NCBI GenBank assembly: GCA_019925795.1 | Contig: CM034312.1 | Span: forward strand, 78,185,528-78,249,527 | Length of the DNA: 64,000 nt | Source: Dendrobium chrysotoxum | Taxonomy: Eukaryota > Streptophyta > Magnoliopsida > Asparagales > Orchidaceae | Direction of reading: 5' to 3' | Shown here: piece after piece, positions 47,701 to 58,700 of the stretch | Position numbering within the stretch: position 1 is the first letter of the stretch | How the letters are laid out: every line of letters begins with the position of its first letter | Program-made: the position numbers and the translations under genes | The notes under the pieces: model-generated | What the model was told of the DNA's origin: nothing | Database searches by the model: none | What the model saw: only the letters and a program-made list of their open reading frames with translations

Positions 47701-49339
47701 AACGAAATATACCATCTCAACCTATTTGCACCTTTTGTTTTGAATTTGAGGAGTCCTCTACCCATCTATTTTTTAATGTTTCAGCATTCTTTTAGCATTA
47801 TTTCATACTTTCTCCTGTTGGCTACAAATTTCCTTCTCAGGCCGGGCCTTCTGTAGCTTTAACTTACATTTCTAATATGGATCACTTTAGGAAAGATGCA
47901 AAAAATTATTTCTTTTTGGCTACTGCATGCTCCCTCTACTTCATTTGGAGGGAGAGGAATGCTAGAAGATTTGGTGATATCATTGAAAGCTCTCCTACCA
48001 CTTGTGCTAGAATTAAAAAAGCACTTTATTATAAGAGAGCTTCCTGGAAGAACTCTGGAGCTATTCAGCAGCTTATCCCTTACTTTTGAATTTAGTGATT
48101 CTGGCTATTACAAATTTGGGAAGCTGGATTCCTATTCGTTATTGGCTGCTCGGGCTTTGCTGGATCGTATATTTTGGAGTTTGGTGGACGATGATGAATA
48201 TATTGTCATTCTCACCTCCCCTTGGAAGGTCCCTGTGGCATCCAGTGGAATGCTAGTATGTTTTAATTGATTGCTAGATATTTGACTGATGGGTTATGAT
48301 ATATAGCATGTAATTCTGAGTCCACTTTTTCATATCCTTTTGGTTGTTGTCTAATTATTTTCTGTTGAGCTTTGCTTTGTTTTTGCCGCAGCTCAGTTTT
48401 GTTTCTATGTTACATTATTGAGTTGCAACTTGGATTTTTAGCTTTGATGTAATTTTATATTTATAGTGAATTGAAATTGGGCTCTGCCCCTGATCTTCCC
48501 CAAAAAAAAACAAGATTAGAAATTCTCCAAATTTGCAATCCTTTGAAATAACATCTCTACTGATCAAAATTGGAAGTTTTATCCTCGTTCTCAAAGGAGG
48601 TCTACCATGGGGAATTACATGCACTGTTCCATGAACTAAAGTTGGAGTTGGCAGAGACACTTACCGATAAGTTATCAGAGATAGCCTGGCGGTTAAGAGC
48701 AGCTTCTACGGTGGTCGTGAACTTGTACAGTATAACAGCGATTACCCCAGCCGTAATTCCTCCCAGCAACGCCTGAACAGGGGAAGGTGGACTCTGAGCT
48801 TCAACGGGACCAACTCCGATTGCTTTCAAGCTATCCAAAGCTTCTTCCTTAATACCCTTCACCTTCGTCGTTCCCGTAGAACGCACTCTCTACAACAGGT
48901 TTCCAATATAACACTATAAGTGTTCGACATAATTACGCACTGGCACAGAGACACCAAAAGAGATGGATGAAGCTAGTACCAGCTCCTTTGCCCGCTTGGC
49001 TCTTCTACGAATGGAGCGGAAGAGGAAGACAGTTATGGCGCCGGTAAGAAGAACACTGGTGGCAGTCTGCAAGGGGGTCGGATTGTCATCGATTGCAAAG
49101 AGGGAAGACGAGGAAGGGGAAATAAGTTCGACGGGTCCTTCAGTTTCTCCGATAGGTGATTGTGGAGATGGTGCCTCGGGAAGCTCCGCGAGCCATGGCC
49201 GGAAAACGGCCGCTAGGGCCGACGGTCGGAGGGAGATGAAGATGAGGGGAACATGGAAAGGAAAGAGAGGCGAGCGGCGATGTCGGAGAGAGGAAGAGAG
49301 CGGAGATGAGTGCAGAGCGATGTGATGGGTACGGAGCAT
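44739..49339 (-). CDS. DUF3082-like plastid membrane protein, four exons
   Basis: Exons are 49339-48980 (360 nt), 48889-48665 (225 nt), 45089-45064 (26 nt) and 44976-44739 (238 nt, stop included). All six splice junctions have GT/AG, and the joined frame is open for 282 residues. Residues 1 to about 55 are rich in S, R, H and L and lack acidic residues, like a chloroplast transit peptide. Hydrophobic segments lie near residues 92-110 (SVLLTGAITVFLF), 160-178 (LLGGITAGVIAVILYKF) and 210-233 (YLATFVFGINSIGLILYS). Between the first two is a basic helix (RRRAKRAKEL, joining to RVRSTG across intron 1), and the C-terminus is acidic and serine-rich. The conserved block ISDNLS-VRQLTITIR-TIVNGLCYLATFVFG spans exons 2, 3 and 4, supports the micro-exon, and matches DUF3082 proteins of cyanobacteria and plant plastids as I recall them. 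Molecular function is unknown. I chose the first ATG of the frame. Intron 1 is 90 nt, intron 2 is 3574 nt with a LINE, and intron 3 is 87 nt. Functional status looks intact. Confidence 0.87.
45090..46495. other. Intron 2, part before the LINE (plus-strand order)
   Basis: Non-coding intronic DNA. From about 45760 to 46290 it is rich in C and A with repeated accctcacc/caccctcac phrases. The open frame at 45568-45756 has no recognisable family. This stretch may be a further insertion, but I could not find ends. Confidence 0.4.
46496..48510 (+). mobile_element. 5'-truncated L1-type LINE, antisense in intron 2
   Basis: The plus strand encodes the end of a reverse transcriptase. ISRILYADDHLIFCE holds the catalytic YADD box, then SGLFINPRKSYISFSK, FKYLGIPISSKRL, SFAGRLQVIQFTIWN and ILPKSHCKFIDKAC. 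A zinc-binding reverse-transcriptase-associated region follows (about 47600-47800: HSFIWHSKYSLRFPSYAWLA, ICTFCFEFEESSTHLFF), then YFIWRERNARRFGD. The order matches plant L1-type LINE ORF2. The frame is broken several times, including a TAG at 46789-46791, so it is inactive. The 3' end is marked by a nine-A run at 48502-48510. Sequence upstream of the palm domain is missing, as is usual after incomplete reverse transcription. No target duplication was found. Confidence 0.88.
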
Positions 49340-49480
49340 CGCCAGAGCTTGCACTCGCAGTGGGGAGGGAAGACTAGATTTGGTGAGCGATGTAGGATGG
49401 TGGATTCTCTTATTATCTGTGGATATAGGTGTTTTTTATTTTAATCTAAGTGTGAAATAGCTTTCGAAAAAAACTTCTGT
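49340..49480 (-). promoter_or_regulatory. Likely core promoter and leader of the DUF3082-like gene
   Basis: On the minus strand, sequence upstream of the ATG holds an acctatatcc TATA-like motif (about 49419-49428) some 80 bases before the start, followed by a leader containing ctagtcttccctcccc. Another AT-rich candidate (attaaaataaaaaac) lies just upstream. Position fits a short plant leader, but these motifs are weak. Confidence 0.35.
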
Positions 49481-49973
49481 AAGGAGGTCAGAATGAGATT
49501 AGGTCATGATAATTTAAAATTCATTAAATTTATTTTAAAATTATATATATAATCCTAACCCAATTTACATTTAAATATTTTTTTCCCTTGGAATAATGGA
49601 TTTCCTCATAATTGTGTGCCACTAAATTTATCTGATAAAAATTTTAAAAATTATTATCATTATATTAAATTTATATTGTTATTTATATTTCAACACTAAA
49701 TATTTAAAATATAAGAATAAATAAATAAATTCCTCTCATCTAAGAAAAATCAAACAAATCAAGATAAAAATATGTTAAACTAATATTATATATGTGCTAC
49801 TATATGTGAACTCAGTATCTGGACAAGTTCTGAAAACTAAGAGTCACTCACCTCAGAGATGTGGCACTCCACTCTACAAGAGCATCCACTACTCATGCCA
49901 TGAGCAACAAATGCTCACCTATTCTAATTCAATAATATTGGCTACACCCGCTTAACTAACAACTCAACCTAAA
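49481..49973. other. Unresolved AT-rich DNA
   Basis: Spacer upstream of the gene. No feature recognised. Confidence 0.35.
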
Positions 49974-50124
49974 AGGTTATTTGATAAAGGCACTCACCTG
50001 AGGGAATTGTTGGCTATATCCTAGGGCCACATTGGATATGGTTGTCCACATGTCATCAATTTAGCCTACGAGGTTATTCACTGAGGCACTCTCTCGAAGA
50101 ACTCATTGGCTATATCACAGGGCA
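49974..50124 (+). repeat. 97-bp tandem repeat, interrupted by LTR F
   Basis: Unit 1 (49974-50070) runs from aggttatttgataaaggcac through ttggctatatcctagggc to acattggatatggttgtcca. Unit 2 starts at 50071 with aggttattcactgaggcac, reaches ttggctatatcacagggc, is cut at 50124, and resumes at 51803 with agggacacattggatatgg. The two units define the empty site of the LTR. Confidence 0.78.
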
Positions 50125-51802
50125 TGTCACGCCCTAGGATCTAAAGTGAAAGAATTTATTTTATACTTTTTTTCGTATTATTAAATTTTCAATCTCATTA
50201 TATTCATTTATCAACAAGATCGATAAACATCTAAAGCTGATTAATTGTATTATAGAAAACCAATAAACAACGAAAAATATAATTCACATTTCTATAGTCC
50301 AGAATTACATCATATCAACAGAGTCCAAAATAATATATACAATAGCTGTTATGGCTACAAAAGAATACATAAACCAAAAAATTGAAATGAAAACTACACT
50401 AACATCACTGCATACATAACCTCAAGTTGTAAGTTCCTTACCTTATATCATTTAAACCACGTAATAAGTGAATAGTCCAACAAGTAGTCAAAATCTTATA
50501 ACTGAAATAAATGCAATATAAAAGAGAAATAATATGATGTAAATCATATAAAGAATTATATGCATCAATATTTTTGATGGTTATCTGTACCAATTGCTTA
50601 GTTTATAACACATCACATCTCAGTATGTTACATCATCAATCACAGTGTCAGTAATAGTGATCATACCAATAATAGTAGTCAATAACATTGCGATGTTTGT
50701 TCCATATGAGTATTCGTATCCGTGTTAGTAATAGTAATCTGTAACAGTACCAATAATCAGTAGGAGTGTTATTAAAGTGTCTGTATATAGTCAATATAGT
50801 GTCAGTAATCATATCAATAATCATTAGTAACAATGATTAGTGTCAGTAATATGTATTAGTATTGGTAATCAATATTCTATTAAATATTTAGTTGATGGTA
50901 TTGTAGTGGTATCTTGCTCCTGCACTTATGACTCTCAATTGTTGCTCTAAAATTGTTATATTATTATAGGGTTATCATATTATATATCTGATATCAATCA
51001 GTACCTCCATTTTCTATCAGATTAACATCAGTATTAGTACAGTACATCATTTCCTTTCTCAATCAAATCAATATTATATTCTAGTACCTATCAATCATTT
51101 CAACACGTCTTACAGTTCAGTACATCTCACCAATCACATTTCATGGCTTTTCACTTCAATTTCAGTACATATTTTTCCCACACATTTCACATAGAAATTC
51201 TTATACATAAATTTAAATAATGAAAATACAATAAAATTATATTAAATTATTCATAATGATCAAACCTCTAATATATCAAAAGTCATATGGTGAAAGCTTG
51301 CAAAATCAGGAGATAATATATTTTTGGCATCTTTAGGAGAGATAAATCTATAGAAATCGAAACCATCAAAAATAAAAGTAAGAGGATACTTACTTATTAT
51401 GATTAGAACAATTTTATATAAGGAATGGCAGATAAAAATGCCCGAATGAACTTTCTCTCTCCTCTCGTTCTCCTCTTCGTACCCCTTCTCCTTCGATTCC
51501 ATCCTAGCCAAGGCATGAGAGTGAGGGGTGAGGGAGGCAGTGGGGTGGAAAAAATATTTAAAAAATATTTTTAATGGCCTAGCACCTCATTGCTCAGTCC
51601 CAGCCCACAGCGTCGCATGCAGAAATTAGATTTAATATAAAATAGAGATACCAATACCATGGTGATAGTTTCTAGCATTGCAGTGCTCTTAACAATTGCA
51701 CTACATCGCTCACATGTACAATGCCGAAAGCGCTCCAATTCAATCAGCAATGCAAAAATTCATATTTTTTATTTAAAATGCTTTTTGTATCTTTGGGTTG
51801 CA
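50125..51802 (+). repeat. Solo LTR, copy F, in a tandem repeat
   Basis: Starts TGTCACGCCCTAGGATCTAA and ends ttgca, giving a TG...CA element of 1678 bp. It lies between the two halves of unit 2 of a 97-bp repeat, so the insertion point is known to within a few bases. The duplicated bases appear to be aggg(c/a), slightly altered. Shared structure with copies D and E includes an aaataaatgcaatataa block, a long stretch of tcatat/cagta phrases, gatcaaacctctaatat, ttaggagagataaatct and a CT-rich tract (ctctctcctctcgttctcct) before the end. The TGTCACGCCC start is typical of Del/Tekay-like gypsy LTRs. No internal domain follows. Confidence 0.75.
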
Positions 51803-51843
51803 AGGGACACATTGGATATGGTTGTCGACATGTCACCACTAGA

Positions 51844-53037
51844 GTCATGTCTATATGTATGTATTAGTTAAAATATGTATTTATTACATTATTTTTTAAG
51901 TGTGGCATGTGGCCTTCAAACATTATAAATTTAATGTATAAACACATTTTAAGGTCTTCATACCATTTTTACTGTAAGCAATTCCAAAACATTTTCTCCT
52001 CACTCGGCCATCTTTCCATCACTCACTTTGTCATCCTAGCTAGTCTTACGAGTAGGCTTAGATTATCACCCATTAATAAATTTAGTTCCAACATCATCAA
52101 AAGTGTGGTGAGTGTGGACTTGATGCCATTGATCTTAAGCTAAGCACTTCATGAAGTAGAATAGTAAGATGATGAGACATCGGTGAACATGAAAAATCAA
52201 AACTTTATAATCCGATGTGGTTTAATGGAGATGAAGGAGAGAATCATAAGGATAATTAAAGGAGTGTTGAAGAAAGTTCCTAGGAAGTGCCCAAGGGCAA
52301 ACATATCGAACGGATCCTTAAATTCAATCATTAGGAAGGCATAATCTATTACCAAGGCACTTACAACAATGCATGGAATTGATGAGACCTACTACCCAAA
52401 CACCAAAGAATAATCCTCCCCTGCATGGGTGGGTGAAGGAAAGATGACTTCGTTCAACAAAATGATTGCTCATTTAGAACTCAGGGAACTCACCTACTTT
52501 GCTAGCAAAACTCAAGGAACTCATCACCCTATACTTAATCCCTCCAAATATTAAACTCACCAAGTGAGAATTCAACTTAGTCAAATACACTTGAGATAAC
52601 ATTCAATAACTCAACGGAATTTGACTTAAAAGTTAAGTAACCTGCTCCTCTCTAAGAAACCCTCTTCATATTCATTTGCATGTCACCATCACAAATCATC
52701 ATGAACTTCAAATATCATCACAAAACATAAATTGTCAAAAAGCTAGACCTAAAACCTAGTGGCCAACTCTAAAGTTTGGAGCCCACTAGCCCTAAACTAG
52801 AAAGTTGGCACATCAACAATCTTGTTCAACATTAGATAAATTTATTTCATAAGTGAATTTTGCTAGATTTAAAAAAAAAAAAGATGGACTAACTTAAGAT
52901 TAGGATTAGGGCAATCTCATCTTAGAATTAATTTTAAAAGTAACAATATTACTTCTTGCAAGTAAGTTGAGGCCCCTATATAGGCAACCTGTAAGCGAGC
53001 TGAGGTATTAAGTTAGATAAAAAGTCTACACTCGGCA
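51844..53037. other. Unresolved intergenic DNA
   Basis: No gene recognised. The open frame at 51907-52143 has no family features. Confidence 0.35.
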
Positions 53038-53099
53038 AAGTTCTTATTACACACACACAGACAGAGAAGCAAAGTTCTTATTACACACACACACACGTT

Positions 53100-53151
<52 letters not shown>
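53038..53151. repeat. Duplicated (CA)n tracts followed by (TG)25
   Basis: The phrase aagttcttattacacacaca occurs twice, at about 53038 and 53073, separated by gacagagaagc. After gttcc a (TG)25 tract runs from 53102 to 53151. The CA and TG tracts are complementary and adjacent, so they can pair as a hairpin. Confidence 0.9.
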
Positions 53152-53153
<2 letters not shown>

Positions 53154-54280
53154 ATACTTTTATAATACAAGTTAAGTATAAAGTATTCAATAAGAAAAAA
53201 AAAAATATAGGCAAGTGTTATTTAGATGATTATACTCTTATGTATAGCCAATACCAATCTCAATTCAAGATGACTTAGAAAGCCACTCTCTTTCCCTTCT
53301 AAACTTCGCCACATTCTTCAACTTGATATTCTAGTCATTAAGTGGCAAAACCTACACATTAAGATCTTTGCATCACCATTCAGACTTGATAATTGAGTCC
53401 CTCAAAACTCATATCCTAATGGACAATCTCTTTAATCGATAGTGGCAAGTGGAACTACATCTGACCCTGACATATTATCTCTCACCTTTTAGAAGCTCAT
53501 TGACTTCAAAAGAAGGAATTAGGGGCGTGTCTTCGATAACTAAAAAAAAAATAAGAAAAGTCAGAAATAAGATAAGAGAAAAAACTTAATGGTTAAGCAA
53601 CTTACAAGGAGGACTCAGTAGAAGAGGGATGGTCACACCAATAGGTGTGTCACATATGTAACTCTAGCAATCTCACCCCTCCTTTGGAAAGTTCTTGTCA
53701 AAGACAAATCCTTTATAGAAAGGATCAAGGATCAACATAAGGCAGTAGGCATGGATTGAGGACTAATGTACCCATGGGACATCTTATAGTCGACTTCACG
53801 AGAACAAAATCTTCTCATCCAATCACTCGTCACCCTCATTACATGAATCTTATATGATAGAAGGAGAAGAGTATGTAATTGCACTAGACCTTCCTAGCCT
53901 TGAATTGGTTGTAAAAAAGGCAAATGCAATTAATAAAGGGCAATGAAAATCAAAACTTAGAATGTTTCAACACAAAAAGTGAAATTGCTACACATGTCGC
54001 TCAAGGTGGAAGTAAGACTCATCAATTAAGAAGGACAAGTAGCCGAGGTAAGAAGTAGAATAATTATGAGGAAAGTGACCCTATATTAAAATTTATAGCA
54101 GGGATATGGGAAGACAAAGCATCATACAACAAAGAGGCCAAATCAGTCTTGAATGCTTAAAAATTTTTATAGATTTGACGTGACACTGACATCAATGCAC
54201 TTAAATGCACATGTTGACCTCATTTTTGTATGAGGTCAGTAGGACTAATACAGACATTAGGATCATTCTAATCTTAAATC
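53152..54280. other. Unresolved intergenic DNA
   Basis: No gene recognised. The sequence approaching 54200 (tgttgacctcatttttgtatgaggtcag, here described by its inverted halves gacctca and tgaggtc) may be the start of the large LTR-like region, but no boundary can be fixed. Confidence 0.35.
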
Positions 54281-54289
54281 AATCCTGAC

Positions 54290-54680
54290 CCCAGATCAAT
54301 TTAACCCCTAGATCAATCTAGACCCTAGGATCTTCCTAGATTTCAATCCCTAGGATCTACTCTAGACCCTAGGATTTCTTTAAGCTTATTTAGATTCTAG
54401 GATCTTCCTAGACTTCACTCTTTAGGATCTATTCTAGACCCTAGGATCAATTCAAGTCTTAGATGAATCTACCCTCTAGATTATTTTAGATCTTGGGATT
54501 CTCCTAGATCCATAGCTTAAGACTTCCCTAGACACTAGGATTCTTTTAGATCCTAGACTTTAAGACTGTCCTAGACCCTAGGATTCTCTTAGACTCCAGG
54601 TTCTTAGATCTACCCAGACTCTAGGATCAGCCTAGACCTTAGATCAATCTAGATCTAGGATTAATCCAAACCTTCATTCA
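54290..54680. repeat. CTAGACCCTAGGATC repeat cluster
   Basis: The 15-base phrase ctagaccctaggatc or a one-to-two-base variant occurs near 54318, 54362, 54434 and 54571, with many shorter ctagga/tctaga/cctagac pieces between. Spacing is irregular. The partly palindromic cctagg and ctag cores recur throughout. It lies in the 5' part of the large non-coding element. Confidence 0.75.
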
Positions 54681-55422
54681 ATTCAAATTTCAATCAAACC
54701 CAAACTTTAAACCCACTCAAGCTTCAAACTTGCCTATATTCCTAGGCAATTCAATCTCTAGTTCAATCCAGACTTGAATACTTGATCTAATCTTTAATCA
54801 AACTTCAATCCTATCCTATTACTCGTGATCATTCAAAATGATCATAAGTGATATGGATGATTCAAATTCAACCACACAAATTCAAAATCCAGTTTAAAAC
54901 CAGAAATCCAGGCTCAAACCTAAGGCCAAAGGTCTAAGTCCTGAAAGCCTTTTCCAATGAATCTTTGAACCTTTCAAAACCCTATCAAATGACCTCTGAT
55001 TCAGGATCTGTTAGTTCCACACTGATGTGACATGTCTCTAGAGGCAACCCTCCAAATTTGAGCTCATTCTGAGGTCTCTAACCCCAAAAACTGGATTAAA
55101 ATCCAAATGTTGTAAAACCTTCAAATATTTACAGTCCATGCCACTAGACCTGCCACCCAGTGGATCCTGACCTTAGAGCCTTCTCCAAACCCTTAAATCA
55201 CTTCTAGACCCTTGATTATGACCCATTGAGCAATAAATTGTATTTTTTTGGGCTCAATTTGACATCTAGCTCACCAGAGGTCAAAATGACCAAAATACCC
55301 CTATGGGATGTAAATAGTCATTTGAATCAAATGAGCTCCAAATCAAATGCAACCACTTCCAACAAATTTCAAATATCAAACCAAACATGTTGGACCCAAA
55401 ACCAGACCTTGGGTCAATTTAG

Positions 55423-56050
55423 TTGACCAAGTCAACCAGGTTGACCAAAGAGGCCCTTTAGGGTCAAAATAGGGCATTTTGACCAAATGACCTCCTCAGA
55501 CCTTGGGACCATCTTCATTGGTCTCCAAATATCATTTCAAATCTGTTGAACCCATTCACAGACCCTGGACCCATCTGGTTGACCAAGTCAACCAGGGTTG
55601 ACCTAGAGGCCCATTAAGGGCCCAAACAGGTCATTTTGACCAAACAACCTCTCCATATCTTGAGACTACCACCAGTAGACTCAGAATATTATTCTTAACT
55701 TGTTGGACCCAATCCCTGACCCTGGGTCAACTTGGTTGACCAAGTCAACCTAGTTGACCCATCATGCCCATTAAGGGCCTAAACAGGTCATTTGACCCAG
55801 ATGACTATTTCAAACCTTCAACTCACCCCTATCAGACTCAGAATATCAAATTAGACCCATTGAGTTCAAATTCAGGTCCTAGGTCAACCTGGTTGACCAA
55901 GTCAACCTAGGTTGACCTAAATCCCCTTTAAGGCTTTAATGGGTTATTTCAACCCATTTTAACCTGTCAAACCTCTTTCAAGCTTCAAATCAGCTCCAAA
56001 CCAAGGCTTAATCACCTCCCAATGCTTGGTCAAGTTATGGTGAGTTTGAC
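55423..56050 (+). repeat. 157-bp tandem array rich in W-box cores
   Basis: The unit begins ttgaccaagtcaacc at 55423, 55579, 55736 and 55893, so the spacing is 156, 157 and 157. Each start is part of the hairpin GGTTGAC-CAA-GTCAACC or a close variant. Units continue with a-gcccattaagggc, aacaggtcatttgacc and a cagactcagaatat segment. A diverged unit precedes the array from about 55265. TTGAC and its complement GTCAA occur repeatedly in every unit. Confidence 0.9.
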
Positions 56051-56400
56051 TAAGTCAACTCATTATGCATGGTCAAATCTTCACTCATGAGTTACATACA
56101 TTCAAATCTCAATTCCTTCTAACCTCAAGCTTCTTCCTAACCAGCACTCAAGCTCCATTCCATGTCCACCTAAGCTTAAGTTGACTGTTTGACTAGTCAA
56201 ATAGTCAACAAGGAGTCTTAATAGCTTTAGGTGTGGTCAAACTTGGTCAAAAGACCTCTTGAACTCAAACTCATCTCATTTAAACCCTTCCAACTTATCA
56301 CTTTAGCTCCCTAGGCATCCTTTCATGACATCTCACCATGATTTGACCTGTTGACTGGTCAAACCAGTCAACAAATGGTCAAGGGACCATGAAATGGCCA
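56030..56400. promoter_or_regulatory. Second cluster of TTGAC/GTCAA motifs
   Basis: Downstream of the array, inverted pairs recur: tttgactaagtcaac, gttgactgtttgactagtca and gttgactggtcaaaccagtc. TTGAC followed by C or T is the WRKY factor W-box core. The position, 300-650 bases upstream of the TATA-like box, fits an enhancer within an LTR U3 region. Regulation itself is inferred. Confidence 0.45.
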
Positions 56401-56668
56401 AATCCCTTAATTTAAATCAATCCTCCCCATGCCAAATCAGCTCCAGCTATGTGAGCTCCCTCTAGAACTTTCTTAGAGGCATTTCCAGCCTTTGGATGAA
56501 GATCAAGTGACCCCCATTGCTCCCATGCTCAAGTGGGGACCAAAATCACTTTCCAAGTCATGTCCTTGGGCCGTCCTTGATTCCCCTGCTCCCAACAACT
56601 TCCTGGACAGGTGGAGGCCATCTGGAGTCCATCTAAAGCAATCTTGGCCGTCCAAATAGCTTAGGGCA

Positions 56669-56988
56669 TATTAAATAGGGCAAAACCCTCAAGAGGTCAC
56701 ACATTCAAACATTCATCCTTTCTCCCCAACCAGAGCTTCCAAAAGCCTAGCCTCCAGTTCCCCAGACCTCCTCCTCACTCTCCAAGTGAAACCCAGCCAT
56801 GAGAAGTCATCGCCAGCAAGGCTCCGATCACCCCAAGCCCAATTCATCCAAGGTGTTATACAGCTCGATTCAAAGAGCTTCAAGCCACGACCTCAACTAG
56901 AGAAATAAGTGTGGACAGACTACAAGTTCAGAGCATCAAAAATTTCCAAAATCTAACGGTTAGTTTCCCTTAAAACCCTAACCCTAAG
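56669..56988 (+). promoter_or_regulatory. TATA-like box and leader-like region of the LTR
   Basis: tattaaata at 56669-56677 is followed by a C- and A-rich leader-like stretch (56700-56900) unlike the AT-rich surroundings, and then by a telo-box-like AAACCCTAACCCTAAG at 56973-56988. Short ACCCTA motifs of this kind are common near plant transcription starts. This is the best candidate start site in the large element. Confidence 0.4.
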
Positions 56989-57189
56989 TAGAATCACTTA
57001 GAGAAAATTAGCTTCTTATAAAGTGATTTACAAACGTTAAAAATTACTCCACATAGTTTTTGTTCAAGTGCTTAATCCTATGTTCAAATTTCATTTGATT
57101 TCATGGCTTGGATCAAGAGAACGAGCCATTTTTCTCAATTAGGGCTCAGTTCATAGCCCAGTTTAACTGGGTAAGATCGCAGCCGTTGA

Positions 57190-57520
57190 TTTCCTGATCA
57201 ACGGCCGTGATCTGGCCTTTCTGCAGTTTGATCTAACCGCATATCCAATCCTACGTTCGATCCTATCATCCGGCAGCATCTAGGCCCTTGATCCAGAACA
57301 GCGGTATCAAACGTCCGCCGTCTGATCTTTCTTCGCGAGATCAAACCGCGGGATTTAATCCCGATCGTTGATTCGTTATAGCGGAGGATCGAATGGTTGA
57401 TGCCCGCTGCTGACTGGTTTAAGTGAAAGCGTGTGGGTCCCGTAGCCAAGTCATTGATTGGCCGTCGCCACCGCGGTCTGGATCCGCCAATCTTGGCCTG
57501 CCACGTGTCCCTCCGTCGCC
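57190..57520. other. GC-rich island in the large element
   Basis: Locally GC-rich with gatcaaacgg/ccgttgat phrases in both orientations (atcaacggccgtgatctgg, gatctaaccgc, gatcaaaccgcggg). The minus-strand open frame here has no domain. It ends with a TC-rich tract that leads into the AT-rich stretch. Confidence 0.5.
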
Positions 57521-57529
57521 ACTTTATTT

Positions 57530-58700
57530 AAATTTTTTTTTCTCTTTTCTACTTTTTTTTCTTCTTTTTAAAATCATTTTAAATAAAATAAATCAGAGAT
57601 AAAAAATATATTTTTTTTATATTATAAAATTAATTTAAATTTATTTTTAAAAAATGTTAAGTATTAAATATTAAAATATTTGAAATTAATATTTAATTAA
57701 TTTTTTTAATTATTTTAAACAGTTTTCATTAACAAAATATTAAATATTATTTAAATTATAATATTAAATTTGAAATATTTTAAAATTAAAGGTAATTTAA
57801 GCTATTTAATATTATTTAATATTTTAACTAAATATTTAAATAATTAATTAATATTTAATTAATTAAATGTTAAAATCATCTTTGTATTTAAATATAAATT
57901 TTAAAAATATTTTAATAATTATAATAAAAAAATTGATTAAAGTATTTTATTATTTTTTAAATGATTTATAATACTTTAATAATTAAATAATTAATGAGTA
58001 TTCATTAAATGAATATTAAATTTTTTTTATTAATAATTAAATAACTATTTTAAATTGTTATAATTTTGAAATTAAGTTAACTTGAGTTATATTTTATATA
58101 TTAAACAATTAAACATTTGATTATTAATTAATATTTAATTAATATTAAATAACTTAAATAATAAAAAAAATATTTTTTTTAATAATTTTAAATTTTCAGA
58201 AAACATCTAAGATTTAAATTAATTAGATTTAAAATTATATTTAATAATTAATTATTATTATTTTTTAATTAATTAAAAAAACCCTTTTAAATGATTTAAA
58301 CTTAAAAAATTCATAATAAATTCATTTTAAATCAGAAAAATTATTATAATATATCAAAATTTTCAGAAAATAAAGTACTTTAACTTGAGATTAATTTCAG
58401 AGATTAAAACTTGATTTATTTTAATTATTATTAATTATTTAATTACTTTAGAATTTAATCAATATTTAATTAAATATTATATTGAATATTTTGAAAATTA
58501 AAAGCTTATTTTCAAATAATCTTTGAAAATAAGTAGATCTCTCATTTAGATATTGAATTTACCCTAATCATATCTTTAAGTATTTTAAATTTAAAATTTA
58601 TGTCTATATATAGTTTTGTGTATAGATTAAACATATATTTTAAAATTATTTTAAAATAGTATATATATACTTAAATACTTTAGGTTGAGAGATCTACTTT
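57530..58700. other. Extremely AT-rich stretch
   Basis: About 1.2 kb composed almost wholly of A and T, with endless variations on taatatttaattaatt and aaatatttaa. No gene. Such DNA can serve as a matrix-attachment or replication-prone region, but here it is most simply part of the element. Confidence 0.7.

Noticed and set aside
48963..49325. 120-residue plus-strand open frame
   Set aside because: It lies opposite exon 1 of the DUF3082-like gene and has only R/E/G-rich composition. The minus-strand frame has signal and membrane features and correct splice sites.
56973..56988. CCCTAA motifs as an interstitial telomere
   Set aside because: Only two units are present. This is better read as a telo-box-like promoter motif or chance.
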